64,000 nt of DNA from the NCBI GenBank assembly GCA_028023455.1, contig JAQFVV010012396.1, positions 8,720,085 to 8,784,084 on the forward strand, in the 5' to 3' direction. A program made the position numbers and the translations under genes. The notes under the pieces were generated by a model. The model saw only the letters and a program-made list of their open reading frames with translations, was not told the DNA's origin and did not search any database. Each line of letters opens with the position of its first letter. Position 1 is the stretch's first letter. Positions 1-9,381 of the stretch are shown here, one piece after another. The DNA is from Epiperipatus broadwayi (taxonomy: Eukaryota > Onychophora > Udeonychophora > Euonychophora > Peripatidae).

Positions 1-409
1 ACTGCAATTCATCTGAAATTACTGATTCCAAGGCTTTTTTTTTAGATTTCAACAATAATCCCCTTCTTTTTTCATTATAAATCCAAATTTTGCTGAAAAT
101 TAAAATCAACATTAAGCAAATAATATATTTAAAATTTATACCATTTAACACTGTTGCTCCATGCACAAGTAAATTAAATTTTGAATTTGTAATTTCCAAC
201 AGCACATTATTATAACAATTCCCCTTTGAAAACGTTCTTCTGCACTGAAAATGCATTTAAAGCTTTAAATAATCAAAATTGTGATGCTTAATGGTTTAAA
301 ATTGTTGTTGTTTCATGTAAGAAGCATTTATATTATAGTTTAATTATATGGAGTGTGATTTGTATTAACATTTCATTTATAGTTTACATATATCTGTTTA
401 ATCAATAGA

Positions 410-1560
410 TAGTCTGGAATTATTTTCATGTTCATAAACAAAAGATATCTTTTTATCTTTGATGTTTCTAGAAAATAAATCATCAATTACTGTCAACAGT
501 CCCTAAGGCTAAACTACTTTTTAAAAAAAAAAATCAACTTACAATAGTTTTTTTGTTTTGAATTTAATTGGAAGAAGTAAATTATCAAAAAACAAAAAAA
601 AAGAAAAGAATTTAATTGGAAGTAAAGATCTTTTATTTCTAACACAAGTTGTTATACTAGGCAGCTTTTTTTTTTATAAATATGAGAATTCAGAAAACAC
701 ATTTTTTGACATCTTGTAAATAAAAATTCTTCTTCCCCAGAGTGTGTATATGCTAAATTAAATCTTTTTATGGATTTATTATGATGTAAACAATAGAAAA
801 TGGTCTTGCATTGGTGGTCGAGAGGTCAGCACGACTGCCTTGCACTTGCAGGCAGGCAGTTGCCCGGGTTGCGGGTTCGCGTACCGGCCGATGCTATGAC
901 ACCTAAAAAAAAAAACAATAGATAATGTGGGAGTTAGTTCCATGTAAATAAAATAGAAATTTTTATCTTTGATTTCTTTAGGAAATCAATAATTACCATC
1001 AACAGTTCCTAAAGCTAAACCACTTTTTTTTAGAACTCTACAATAGCTTTTTTATTTTGAGTTTAATTAGAAGTAAAAGGAGATTATTTTTATTTCTAAC
1101 TCAAGTTATTATAGGGATTTAAATGCAGAAATGAGGATTTAGAAAACTCATATTTTCTTTTGACCTATAGTTTTCTAGAAATAAATGGTTTAGCCTTAGG
1201 GATTGTGAATAGTAATCACTGATTTCCTAGCAACATCAAAGGTAAAAATATCACCAGTTTATTTACATAGAAATAATTCCACACATTTATTGTTTCATCA
1301 CAATAAATCTATAAAAATATTTAATTTAACTTATGTATTCTCTCTGATAAAGACATACAGGATGTCAAAAGATGTATTTTTCTGAATCTCCATACTTATA
1401 AAAAATAGTGTTTGGGTTTGAATCCTTATAACAACTTTAGAAATAAATGAGACCTTCTTTTACACTCACAATAAAAAAGCTATTATAGATTTCTAGAGAA
1501 AAATGATTTAGTCTTAGGAATGTGGATAGAATTGATGATTTCCTAGAAACATCACAAGTA
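410..1560. repeat. Interrupted inverted-repeat cluster around a SINE
   Basis: A segment reading roughly 'atctttgatgtttctag...ctaaggctaaactactt' occurs at about 445-520. It recurs in the same orientation at about 960-1025 and in inverse orientation at about 1165-1250 and 1490-1560. The flanking text (ataaatct..aatatttaattta, cagaaaacacat) is repeated inversely around 690-790 and 1300-1400. The block therefore looks like one or two decayed palindromic MITEs. The SINE at 803-912 is inserted into it. No coding capacity was seen. The family is not recognised. Confidence 0.55.
788..927 (+). mobile_element. Complete tRNA-derived SINE with target-site duplication
   Basis: A GC-rich island in AT-rich DNA. 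The tRNA-like part spans 808-894. Its outer seven bases (gcattgg, 808-814) pair with ccgatgc (888-894), allowing one G-T pair. A box A-like TGGTCGAGAGG lies at 815-825 and a box B-like GGTTCGCGTACC at 874-885. The length of 87 nt and the TGG(C/T)CGAG box A resemble class II (Ser/Leu) tRNAs, which have a long variable arm. A short unrelated tail and an A-run (about 905-915) follow. The flanks are 15-bp direct repeats at 788-802 and 913-927 with one mismatch, as expected for LINE-mobilised insertion. The retained pairing and near-identical duplication suggest a fairly young insertion. The T-stem does not pair well by eye, so a functional tRNA gene is unlikely. Confidence 0.85.
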
Positions 1561-1810
1561 AAACCAGAGATAAATCTCCATACAGTAGTGCCATCCAGTG
1601 CAAGAAACAGAAATCAATAGATGCACACAGAAATCAATAGATGCAAGAAAGTTTGTGCATAAAATCTCTATCTAGTACATACTCATCCAATATCCCAAGT
1701 CTAGTTTCTAGCTTGTCTCTTTTATCACTGAAAAGCCTTGTATCTAAGAGCACTGCAACTAGGTCTTAGGACCTGATGCAATTCTCTAATAGCCATCTTT
1801 TACTATTCTA
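1560..1810. repeat. Partial copy of fold-back MITE family A
   Basis: Contains the family's left-arm text: ctccatacagtagtgcca, then tgtgcataaaatctc, actcatccaatatcccaa and gtttctagcttgt. No matching right arm follows, so it is a half copy. A 22-nt piece (cacagaaatcaatagatgca) is duplicated at about 1606-1645. Related copies lie at 1975-2398, 3535-3880, 33820-34260 and 50819-51065. Confidence 0.6.
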
Positions 1811-1974
1811 GTTAACTATAACGCTATTGAATCCAAAACGAAACATGTTTTTAATTCATACTCATTTGCTTGTATTGTCATATAGATCTGAACTCAGTTC
1901 AATGTCTATACATTTTGCTGTCTTTGGTTCTTTAATAATCATAGTCACCATTATTCCATTGGGCAGGATTGGTA

Positions 1975-2398
1975 TTAAACCATCACATGATTTCCATTCT
2001 CTATGCTTGCATACTGTTAAAACAGAGGCAAAACTCTCCATACAGTATTGCCACCCAGTGCAAGCTGGAGTGATCACTGAACACAAGAAAGGTTGTGCAT
2101 AAAATCCCTATCTAGTACCTACTCATCCAATATCCCCAGACTTGTTTCTGGCTTGTGGCTTCCACCAGCCCTCTCAGATCTAAGGCTCCTCACTGAAGAA
2201 ATCCACAAGCTAGAAACTAGTCTGGAGTTATTGGATGAGTAGGCATTAGATAGGGATTTTTTGCACAAACCTTCTTTCATCCCTTGATTATTCTGGCTTG
2301 CCCTGGATGGCATTACTGTGTGGAGAGTTTTGCCTTCTGTTTTAACAGCTTTTGTAAGTATAGAGAATGGTGATCATGTGATGCTTAGTAGTTTAACA
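1975..2398. mobile_element. Full-length palindromic MITE (family A reference copy)
   Basis: The two halves are near-perfect inverted repeats of about 190 bp. The left half reads catcacatgat...tctatgcttgca...aggcaaaactctccatacag...ggttgtgcataaaatccc...ctactcatccaatatcc. The right half is its complement and ends gagttttgcctt...tatagagaatggtgatcatgtgat. The centre (about 2165-2205) is a short non-palindromic spacer. Both ends lie at a TTAA, which would fit a TTAA-targeting superfamily such as piggyBac or Kolobok, but in DNA this AT-rich that is weak evidence. No transposase is encoded. Confidence 0.7.
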
Positions 2399-2399
2399 T

Positions 2400-3530
2400 C
2401 AAAAGTAAAGATATCTAATTTATTTACATCAGAGTAATCTCACATTTTGTATTGTTTACATTATAATAAATCCATCAAAATATTTAATTTAGCATTATAT
2501 ATATATTTATAATACAAATATTGTAATAATAATAAAAAATTATAAATATAATGGTGATTAACTATCATAACAGTTTTACAAACTGCAAAAGTACTTTCAG
2601 TTAATTACTTAACCTTCTTCAATTATTATTTAATTTAAAAAATATAATGGAAGCAAACATCATCCACTCAAATCCCAGGATTTCCTAATTATGTTAGCAG
2701 CTTCTTAATTAATTATATACATTTTATATCTATTTATGAAAATTGTCTCCTTAATTTTTCTTTTATTATGATTTCTCTCTTCATGAAGAATCTTAACATT
2801 TTCTAGATCAAAATTAATTTTATATTTACATGTCTTTTCATGGTCCAAGAAAATTGAAACTATCATTTAATCATTACTATTTTTATTTTTTACATGCTTA
2901 TATAACAAGTAAGGTTCTTTCAATTTTTTCTCTATACGGCATCTCGATTCACCTATATATGATAACATGCATCTACAAAAAAATTTGATAAGCAACATAT
3001 TTTTTTGTTTGACAGGTATGACACTTTTAGAATTATTCACTAACTTGTTACTGTTATTTGGAACACAAAATGAAGCATTAAATATATCCTTATATATATT
3101 TTTAAAAAATTTCACTTAAGAATTTGATATATATGAAGTAAAAATCCATTCATTATTATTATTAAATCTTTAGCTCCTTTAAATCATTATATGTATTTTT
3201 AAATTGATAAAGTATCATTAATCTATTCAATCTTAAAACCAACTTCAAACAATTCTTTTGTAAATATTTCAATATTTTTTTAATTTATCACTTTCGTAAT
3301 GACATAATTTTTCATTATGAAATAAAAAAGATCTAAAACTTACCATCTTATGCGTAATTGGTACATTTGATTTATCTATGTATAAATTTTTTTTTTTATT
3401 ATATAAATTTTTTTTATTAGAAATAATTTAAAATGTAGAATGTTCTTTTATTTATAACAACACAAAAATTTTATATACCAAAATTATGACAATAAATCAA
3501 ATCAGTACTTTGTAATTTTGTCCAAATATT
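2400..3530. other. AT-rich intergenic or intronic stretch
   Basis: Homopolymer and TA-rich sequence with no exon, RNA gene or recognisable repeat. The 82-codon minus-strand frame at 2867-3115 has low-complexity K/N/S composition and matches no family I know. Confidence 0.5.
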
Positions 3531-3534
3531 ACAT

Positions 3535-3880
3535 GGTTTTAAATCAACAATCACATGATCACCATTTCTTATGCTTGCTTATAACTGTTATTAAAACAGG
3601 CAAAACTCACTATATGTATTGCCACATACTGCAAGCTAGAGTAATCAATGGATGCCAGAAGGCTTGTGCATAAAATCCCCATCTAGTGTGGGATAGACTA
3701 GATGGGAATTTTATGCACAAGCCTTCTCGCATCCATTGATTACTCTAGCTTGCAGTGTGTGACAATACGTATAGTGAGACTAGATAGGGATTTTATACAC
3801 AAGCCTTCTGGCATCCATTGATTACTCTAGCTTGCAGTGTGTGGCAACACATATAGTAAGTTTTGCCTGTTTTTAATAAG
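3535..3880. mobile_element. Family A fold-back element with duplicated right arm
   Basis: The left arm (about 3535-3690) runs from atcacatgatcaccat through aggcaaaactcac and ggatgccagaaggcttgtgc to atctagt. Its complement follows twice, at about 3696-3770 and again at about 3780-3870, ending gttttgcctg. Two right arms in tandem facing one left arm make a strong potential hairpin centred near 3690. The second right arm probably arose by unequal exchange or a second insertion. Confidence 0.7.
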
Positions 3881-4039
3881 GTTTTAAATTAGAGATATTC
3901 TTATTAATGGCAGGTTATTTGCATTGTATGGCTGCTACATTTTAATATGTGAAGAACCATTATTACTGATGATGGGAATATGAAGCATTTGATTTGAAAC
4001 TAATATACTAATTCTTATCCCCCCCCCCCCCATTTTTAG

Positions 4040-4105
4040 AAGTCTCTGAAACAGTTTATAAGCAGCTTCACGGTAGAATTATTAAAATACTGTACAGATT
4101 TGAAG
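4040..4105 (+). CDS. Candidate upstream exon, possibly of the EXD3-like gene
   Basis: A 66-nt stretch is preceded by a strong pyrimidine tract (11 C then ATTTTT) and AG (4038-4039), and followed by a consensus donor GTGAGT at 4106. Two frames are open. One starts KSLKQF and leaves phase 0; the other reads VSETVYKQLHGR and leaves phase 1. The third frame has a stop. Neither open frame leaves the two bases that the next supported exon (9290) requires, so a further exon between 4106 and 9289 must exist if both belong to the same transcript. The splice signals are good, but the exon is short and unsupported by homology that I can name. Confidence 0.4.
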
Positions 4106-7100
4106 GTGAGTTTTTCATTTGACTTGATTAAAATCAAAAATATTTTAAAAACCTCATCTTTTGGGGTTTTAGACTTACAGTATGCTGATGATTCCTGACA
4201 GTTTAGAAAATATTATACAGAATATTATTAATGTTTTGATGCAGTCTATAAATAATTTATTTATTTTAGTAATTAATCTTTAAAAAAATTATATGCTTTA
4301 TTACTAAATCATTATGAATTTTTGACTTAAATGATTGTCATTTTAAAAATATGGGTTAGTTTAAATGTCTTAGTAGCTTTTTAGGACTTAATGTTCGTGC
4401 TGCTGGCAAGTTAGAAAACAGGATACTTTAATACAGTGATATAATTATTTTAAGTAAATTAATAATATATAGAGATGCCATCTAAAACATAACTGATTGT
4501 ATGGAAAGATTATTTTATTATAACATGAAAGCAATAGAAAATTTTTATCCAAGAAATATTCTGAAAATATAATAACAAAATCGTAAGATTCATTTATATG
4601 TTTTTTTTTTTTCTGGGTGTAATGATATTAAATCTACATTTATAAAGACAAATTTGTATAGTTATAGAACAAAGAATTATTAATAATGCTCTTTCTGACC
4701 CGAACTATGTAAAGCCACATGAATCAATTTTATTGAGGTGAAAATTAGTTCCTCTCAGTTTAATGGACAGAATGAATAAGCTATATTCCTCAAGGTTTTC
4801 ATTGAACAAAAGGATGATGATTTAAACATGTAACTCTAAAAACTATAACAGCTAATATTCTGGTATGTCTAAGTGTATTGCAGTGGAGTTATGTATTTTA
4901 TTTGTTTAGCAGTTAATCTTTTTATGTGTGTGTTTGAACTCACAAAACTAAGTACCATGAACATCTCTTAATATGTTATACATTACTTATCCTCATGCAT
5001 TATTCAATTTTTTTCAACCTCTGAATAAATCTTAACATAACCCAAATAAATGTAAAGGACATTAACTTCCCTAAATATTTATTTGTTATCCTACTTGGAT
5101 GGCTTGTTATTCTCACATAATTTTTAAGAAAACTAAATACTGTGTATTTTCCAAAATTGACCCTTTGCAGTATTTAGATAGTTTTGAATACAGCAAGTTT
5201 TCAATTTTTAATTAGCACGTCGGTGGTGGGGGTTTTGATTCAAAAGATTTTTTTATTTAAAATCTTCAAAATTTTCCATCTGAATAAAAATATGATTATA
5301 CTGATACTACATCATCCCTCTTCATAATCACCATCATTATATTATATTTATACAGTAAATATGCAATGATATTTCAGTTATTTAACCAGGTCAATATAAT
5401 ATGGGCATTAAATTCTTATCCATTGCTGTTGTTGAATGTAGTATTTATTAATAAAAATGTACTCTTTAATTTTTTTATCTTTTTCGTAAAAAAGCATTCA
5501 ACATTAATTGATCAATTTTTTTAGTATCCAATCTGCATTAGGTAATTATTCCTGCATTATATCCAATGGTTTTCCAGATCATCTGGCTCTTGACATGAAA
5601 ATCAAAATAGATTCCTAAGATTTACCAGGATTTTATCTAAACAATACAATCACTCTGATGCTAAAATTAGCTACTCAAGAGGCAGTTATAGAAATTTTTA
5701 TTCAATAAGCTACTATACATATAGAAGCAAGATCCCCAACAAATTTTTCAACAAAAAAAATCTAAATTTTTTTTTTAAACACATCTTCATAATTGGTCAA
5801 GAGGCTATATCTGTTGACCACTCAGTTATAAACCATGAGACTTGTGCTCTCATACATTCTTCAAAATTCAGAATTAATCACAAGAGAAATTATATAGATT
5901 TATATTTTCATTTTAAAAATAAACTATAAACTCATTGAGCATCATTAAGTGCCCCCTATTTTGATAAAATTGATAGTAGTCATAATATCACACAAGAAAT
6001 CACACTCAAATTCTAACATAGACAAGATCCATACAAATTCACATCCAATTCTAAAGTTCTTATCCACCTTATTTAACCACTTCACGGTCCTTATTAAATT
6101 TTATAAATTTTTTGTGCACAAATATATAGTATTGATAAGCTATGTCCTATCTCAAGTTATCCCTTTTAAAAGAATATCCTTTCCTCTTGACTTGACAATT
6201 TAAGACTCATATCTATTTACTATTTATTAAAATAACTAAATCTCTTATTAAGAATTAAATGCTGCATCTTGTTTCATTCTCACTGTTGCTTTTTGCCAAA
6301 AAAGACTTATCAACTTCTGTAGCCATCTCCCATTTTAAAATTGTAATTGACCATTAGAAGAAAACAGTAGCCCAATTGTGATTCAATTATTTATCGCATC
6401 TGCTGATTATATTCTGTTGCACAAGCTTCTTCAATATTAAGTAAATATGACATCTTTAAATCTTTTGTTTATAATCTGACTAATTGGTTTTAAACAGAAA
6501 AATATATATAATTCTGAAAGGTAAAATGTTCTCTGGTTTTAAGTGTCACAATTTTATCATTACTATTAAGAGCATTAGTTTTCATTCCCTATATCAGTCC
6601 ACTTCAATATTGAAAGCAGATTGCCTGATATATATATATCCTCCATATTGTTTAGGTTATCAAATATATATATATATTTTTTCATGGGCATCTGCTGCAA
6701 CTTATTTCCTTTCTGGAAAATTATTAAGAAAATTAGGTTATCAAATATATATATATATTTTTCATGGGTCTCTGCTGCAACTTATTTCCTTTCTGGAAAA
6801 TTATACTAAGAAATATATTTTAAACTTCTGTAATCAAAAATTCTTATTTTGAAGCATCCTTATAAGCAAAACAATAACAGCTTTCTGTGCAATGCCACAT
6901 AGATTTTTGATTCCTTGGTACACTTTTCATACAATGTCACTACAAAAGAAATGAATAGAAATCAATAGAGAACACAAAACTTGCTTAGCATAGTATGCGT
7001 GTCTCTTTGTTCAAAAGCCTCCTAATAAACATTTTAATAATTCTCCAAAGCAGAATTAATACCTGTCATCAAATATATTTTTGACCCTTATTATTAATAG

Positions 7101-7173
7101 TATGAAAAAACATTCTACTTTCAATGGTCTCTCATTACACTAAATCACTGTGTTGCAGCTATAGAGGATAGTT
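4106..7173. other. AT-rich stretch without recognised genes
   Basis: No convincing exon was found. The frames at 5949-6203 and 6484-6852 are I/F/Y/K-rich and look like chance. The second is largely a translated tandem repeat (6654-6806). An exon joining 4040-4105 to 9290-9381 might hide here, but I could not locate one. Confidence 0.5.
6654..6806 (+). repeat. Two-copy tandem repeat, about 81-bp unit
   Basis: The unit starts aggttatcaaatatatatat and continues with catgggcatctgctgcaac and ttcctttctggaaaatta. It is present at 6654 and again at 6735 with only a few differences. It is a simple local duplication with a TA microsatellite in each unit. Confidence 0.85.
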
Positions 7174-7701
7174 ATCTAGATCAGTGGTCTTCAACCTTTT
7201 CACACCTGCGGACCGGTAAAAATAAGCATAAGGTTTCGCAGACTGGCAGAAATCTATAGATAAATTTTCTTAAAAATGAAACTTTCTTAAAAATGTAAAC
7301 TGCTTAGCCTTAGATGAGCACAATTGTAATAACTGATCAAAACAACGTTAAATATACAAGATGAAGTTATATATATATGGAGTTGTATAATAAAAAACTT
7401 TTTTTTTTGAATTTTGAATTTTTTTAGAAAAGTAATAAAAAATTTAATTCTATCCTCTCCTCCCCCCCATAAACATCTGTGATAACTAGAAAAACAAATT
7501 AATTTATGTATGATTGATTAGATTTTTGTTTTCATTCTGTTTTTTTTTTTTTTAATTGGGTAAAAATGAGATGAAAAAATAAATAAAAATTGTTTATATT
7601 AATTAAAAGTTTAAACTCTTATTATTTTGTTATTACAAACATTCCTGCCAGTCTACTGGCACCAGTTCGCAGACCAAGGGTTGAAGACCACTGATCTAGA
7701 T
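7174..7701. mobile_element. Short hAT element with perfect 8-bp duplication
   Basis: The element is 7182-7693, 512 bp. Its terminal inverted repeats begin cagtggtcttcaaccttttc and, at the other end, read in complement cagtggtcttcaaccc. The flanks atctagat at 7174-7181 and 7694-7701 are identical 8-bp target duplications, the hAT hallmark. Subterminal inverted text (gcggaccgg / ctggcaccagttcgcagacc) is also shared. It is non-coding and therefore non-autonomous. The larger relative at 62026-63257 shares both ends and most of the interior. This copy lacks about 215 bp of that relative and also lacks the nested 508-bp insert. Confidence 0.92.
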
Positions 7702-7979
7702 GACTAAATTAGTAATTTCATATATCAAGTTATAAAACCTTATGCCTAAAGATATTCCGATCTATTAATTACAATCAGTGAAAAGATGGTATTAAGCTCA
7801 TATACAAATATAAATAAACACTAATTTTGACATTCTTCAAGAAAATTAAATAATGAAAGGCTTTTGAATAGACTAATAATATCGAACATGCACAGTCAAT
7901 TCTAAAACTTAATAATTGACTTGGAACCAAAGTATTGAATTTTTTAATAAAACTAAATGCAAAGACTTTAATAACTTTT

Positions 7980-8135
7980 TTTTTAGATCTGCAGAATGTC
8001 AATTATAAACTTTATTGCCATTTGTGCTATAGGATAGAGGAAGGACTGGAACATCTTGTTTTTGAGTGCCCTGCTCTACAAACATTTTGTGGACAAATTT
8101 TTTTAATTACCTTTCCCCCAAGTTCATTCCCTTAA
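7980..8135 (+). pseudogene. LINE C-terminal zinc-knuckle fragment
   Basis: The frame reads NYKLYCHLCYRIEEGLEHL followed by VFECPALQ. This matches the C-x2-C...E-x2-EHL-x-FECP pattern of the zinc-binding segment found after many non-LTR reverse transcriptases (zf-RVT). It begins after a T-run and has no upstream RT in the same frame, so it is a truncated remnant. An alternative is a short host exon, since an AG precedes it at 7985-7986, but the motif is typical of retroelements. Confidence 0.6.
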
Positions 8136-9289
8136 TGTATTAATTGAAACCATAAATGGTGATTTATTTCCAAACATTAGAATCTATTTTTTTATCCTCT
8201 GTTTCCTGAGTAGTCATTTTTATTTTAAGCTGACATCTTGGAGACTGCAATGCCCTTTTTAGAATAAAATACATTAAAATGGAAACACTAGACACTTGAT
8301 TCTACTAACATTTATTCTACTGTATGATGCCTGGTCAAACTTTCAATATCTTTGTAATTATCTGATTTATAAATAATTGGTTCCTTTATTTTTATCTTTA
8401 TAGTGTTATTGAAATAAATTGAGATCCTGCTGAATCTCACTGCACTCGTTAAAATACGTATACGACAGCCAATCAGAATGTCATGATAGCCATCTAAACA
8501 ACAATCAAATCCAAACACATGTAAAAAAATTTTAATCATAATTTTACTTTTAAGAGACTGAATTATTTAAAGTCTATGTTTTTTAGAAAGAGACAACCAA
8601 TTCAGTTTTGCATTCTTCATTTGAAATATAATTTTCCTTGTCATATGTGGATTTTTTTTTTTTAAGTTTTTTTTTTTTTTGTCTAATATAACTATTTCTA
8701 AATATATATTTGTTAAAAATTTGTAACTTAGAACTGCATTTGTAGCAGCCAGATATACTAACCTTGTTTTATGATGGAATCTTACTATACACAACTATTA
8801 ATTATTTGTATCACATTTACAAAAGTTATCCCATGTGCTATGTTTATATTATTCTTCCTATACTATAAAAAATTTGCTCAAAAGTAGAATGGAGAACTAC
8901 AATAGTCAACATTAAAAGATAGCATTACCAAATGTCAAATAAGTAAACTTAAGGATAAGTATGTGATATATTTATATTTGGATTGATCTATATAATCATC
9001 ACAAAATTCATCTTTAAATTTTTTGTCTTTTTCTCTCTCTGTTTTTCTCCCCTCTGGAGTTAGGATAACTATTAGTTTGCAAGCTGTGCTAGTAGTATTA
9101 TATAATATTTATGCAATTAAGTTAATTTTATAATTATTCTGGTAAGTTGCTACATTTTTTTAATATATTATTAAATATTAAATTTAAATAAATTCATGCT
9201 ATTTATGCAATTAGGTTAAATTTATTTTATAATTATTCTTGTGAATTATTACATTTTTTTAGTTTTAACAAAATTATTATTATTTTTAG
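8136..9289. other. AT-rich stretch with a local duplication
   Basis: No genes were seen. A segment 'tttatgcaattaagttaattttataattattctggt' near 9108-9165 recurs at about 9203-9262, a diverged duplication with a spacing of about 95 bp. The minus-strand frames at 8312 and 8567 have no recognisable features. Confidence 0.5.
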
Positions 9290-9381
9290 GAATTTCCATA
9301 TCAAAGAGAAAAAACAACTATCCATGCAAAGTATAAAGTCTTTCCTAGCTAGATTAATCCAGCAGTATAATATTCCTTTTG
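9290..9381 (+). CDS. EXD3: EXD3-like exon a (30 codons)
   Basis: Acceptor TATTTTTAG ends at 9289 and donor G|GTAAAT follows 9381. The only open frame begins after one base and codes NFHIKEKKQLSMQ, then SIKSFLARLIQQYNIPF, leaving a single G. That G joins the first two bases (AA) of the exon at 25917 to make a Glu codon. The amphipathic, Q/K/L-rich composition fits an alpha-helical region. The other two frames contain stops. The one-base start demands an upstream exon ending with two codon bases, which I did not find. Confidence 0.65.

Noticed and set aside
808-894. Functional tRNA gene
   Set aside because: The acceptor pairs but the T-stem does not. The unit has an A-rich tail and a target-site duplication, so it is a SINE.
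2867-3115. 82-codon minus-strand ORF as a gene
   Set aside because: Low-complexity K/N/S composition, no domain, no promoter or splice context. Expected by chance in AT-rich DNA.
6484-6852. 122-codon plus-strand ORF as a gene
   Set aside because: Much of it is the translation of an 81-bp tandem repeat with a TA microsatellite.
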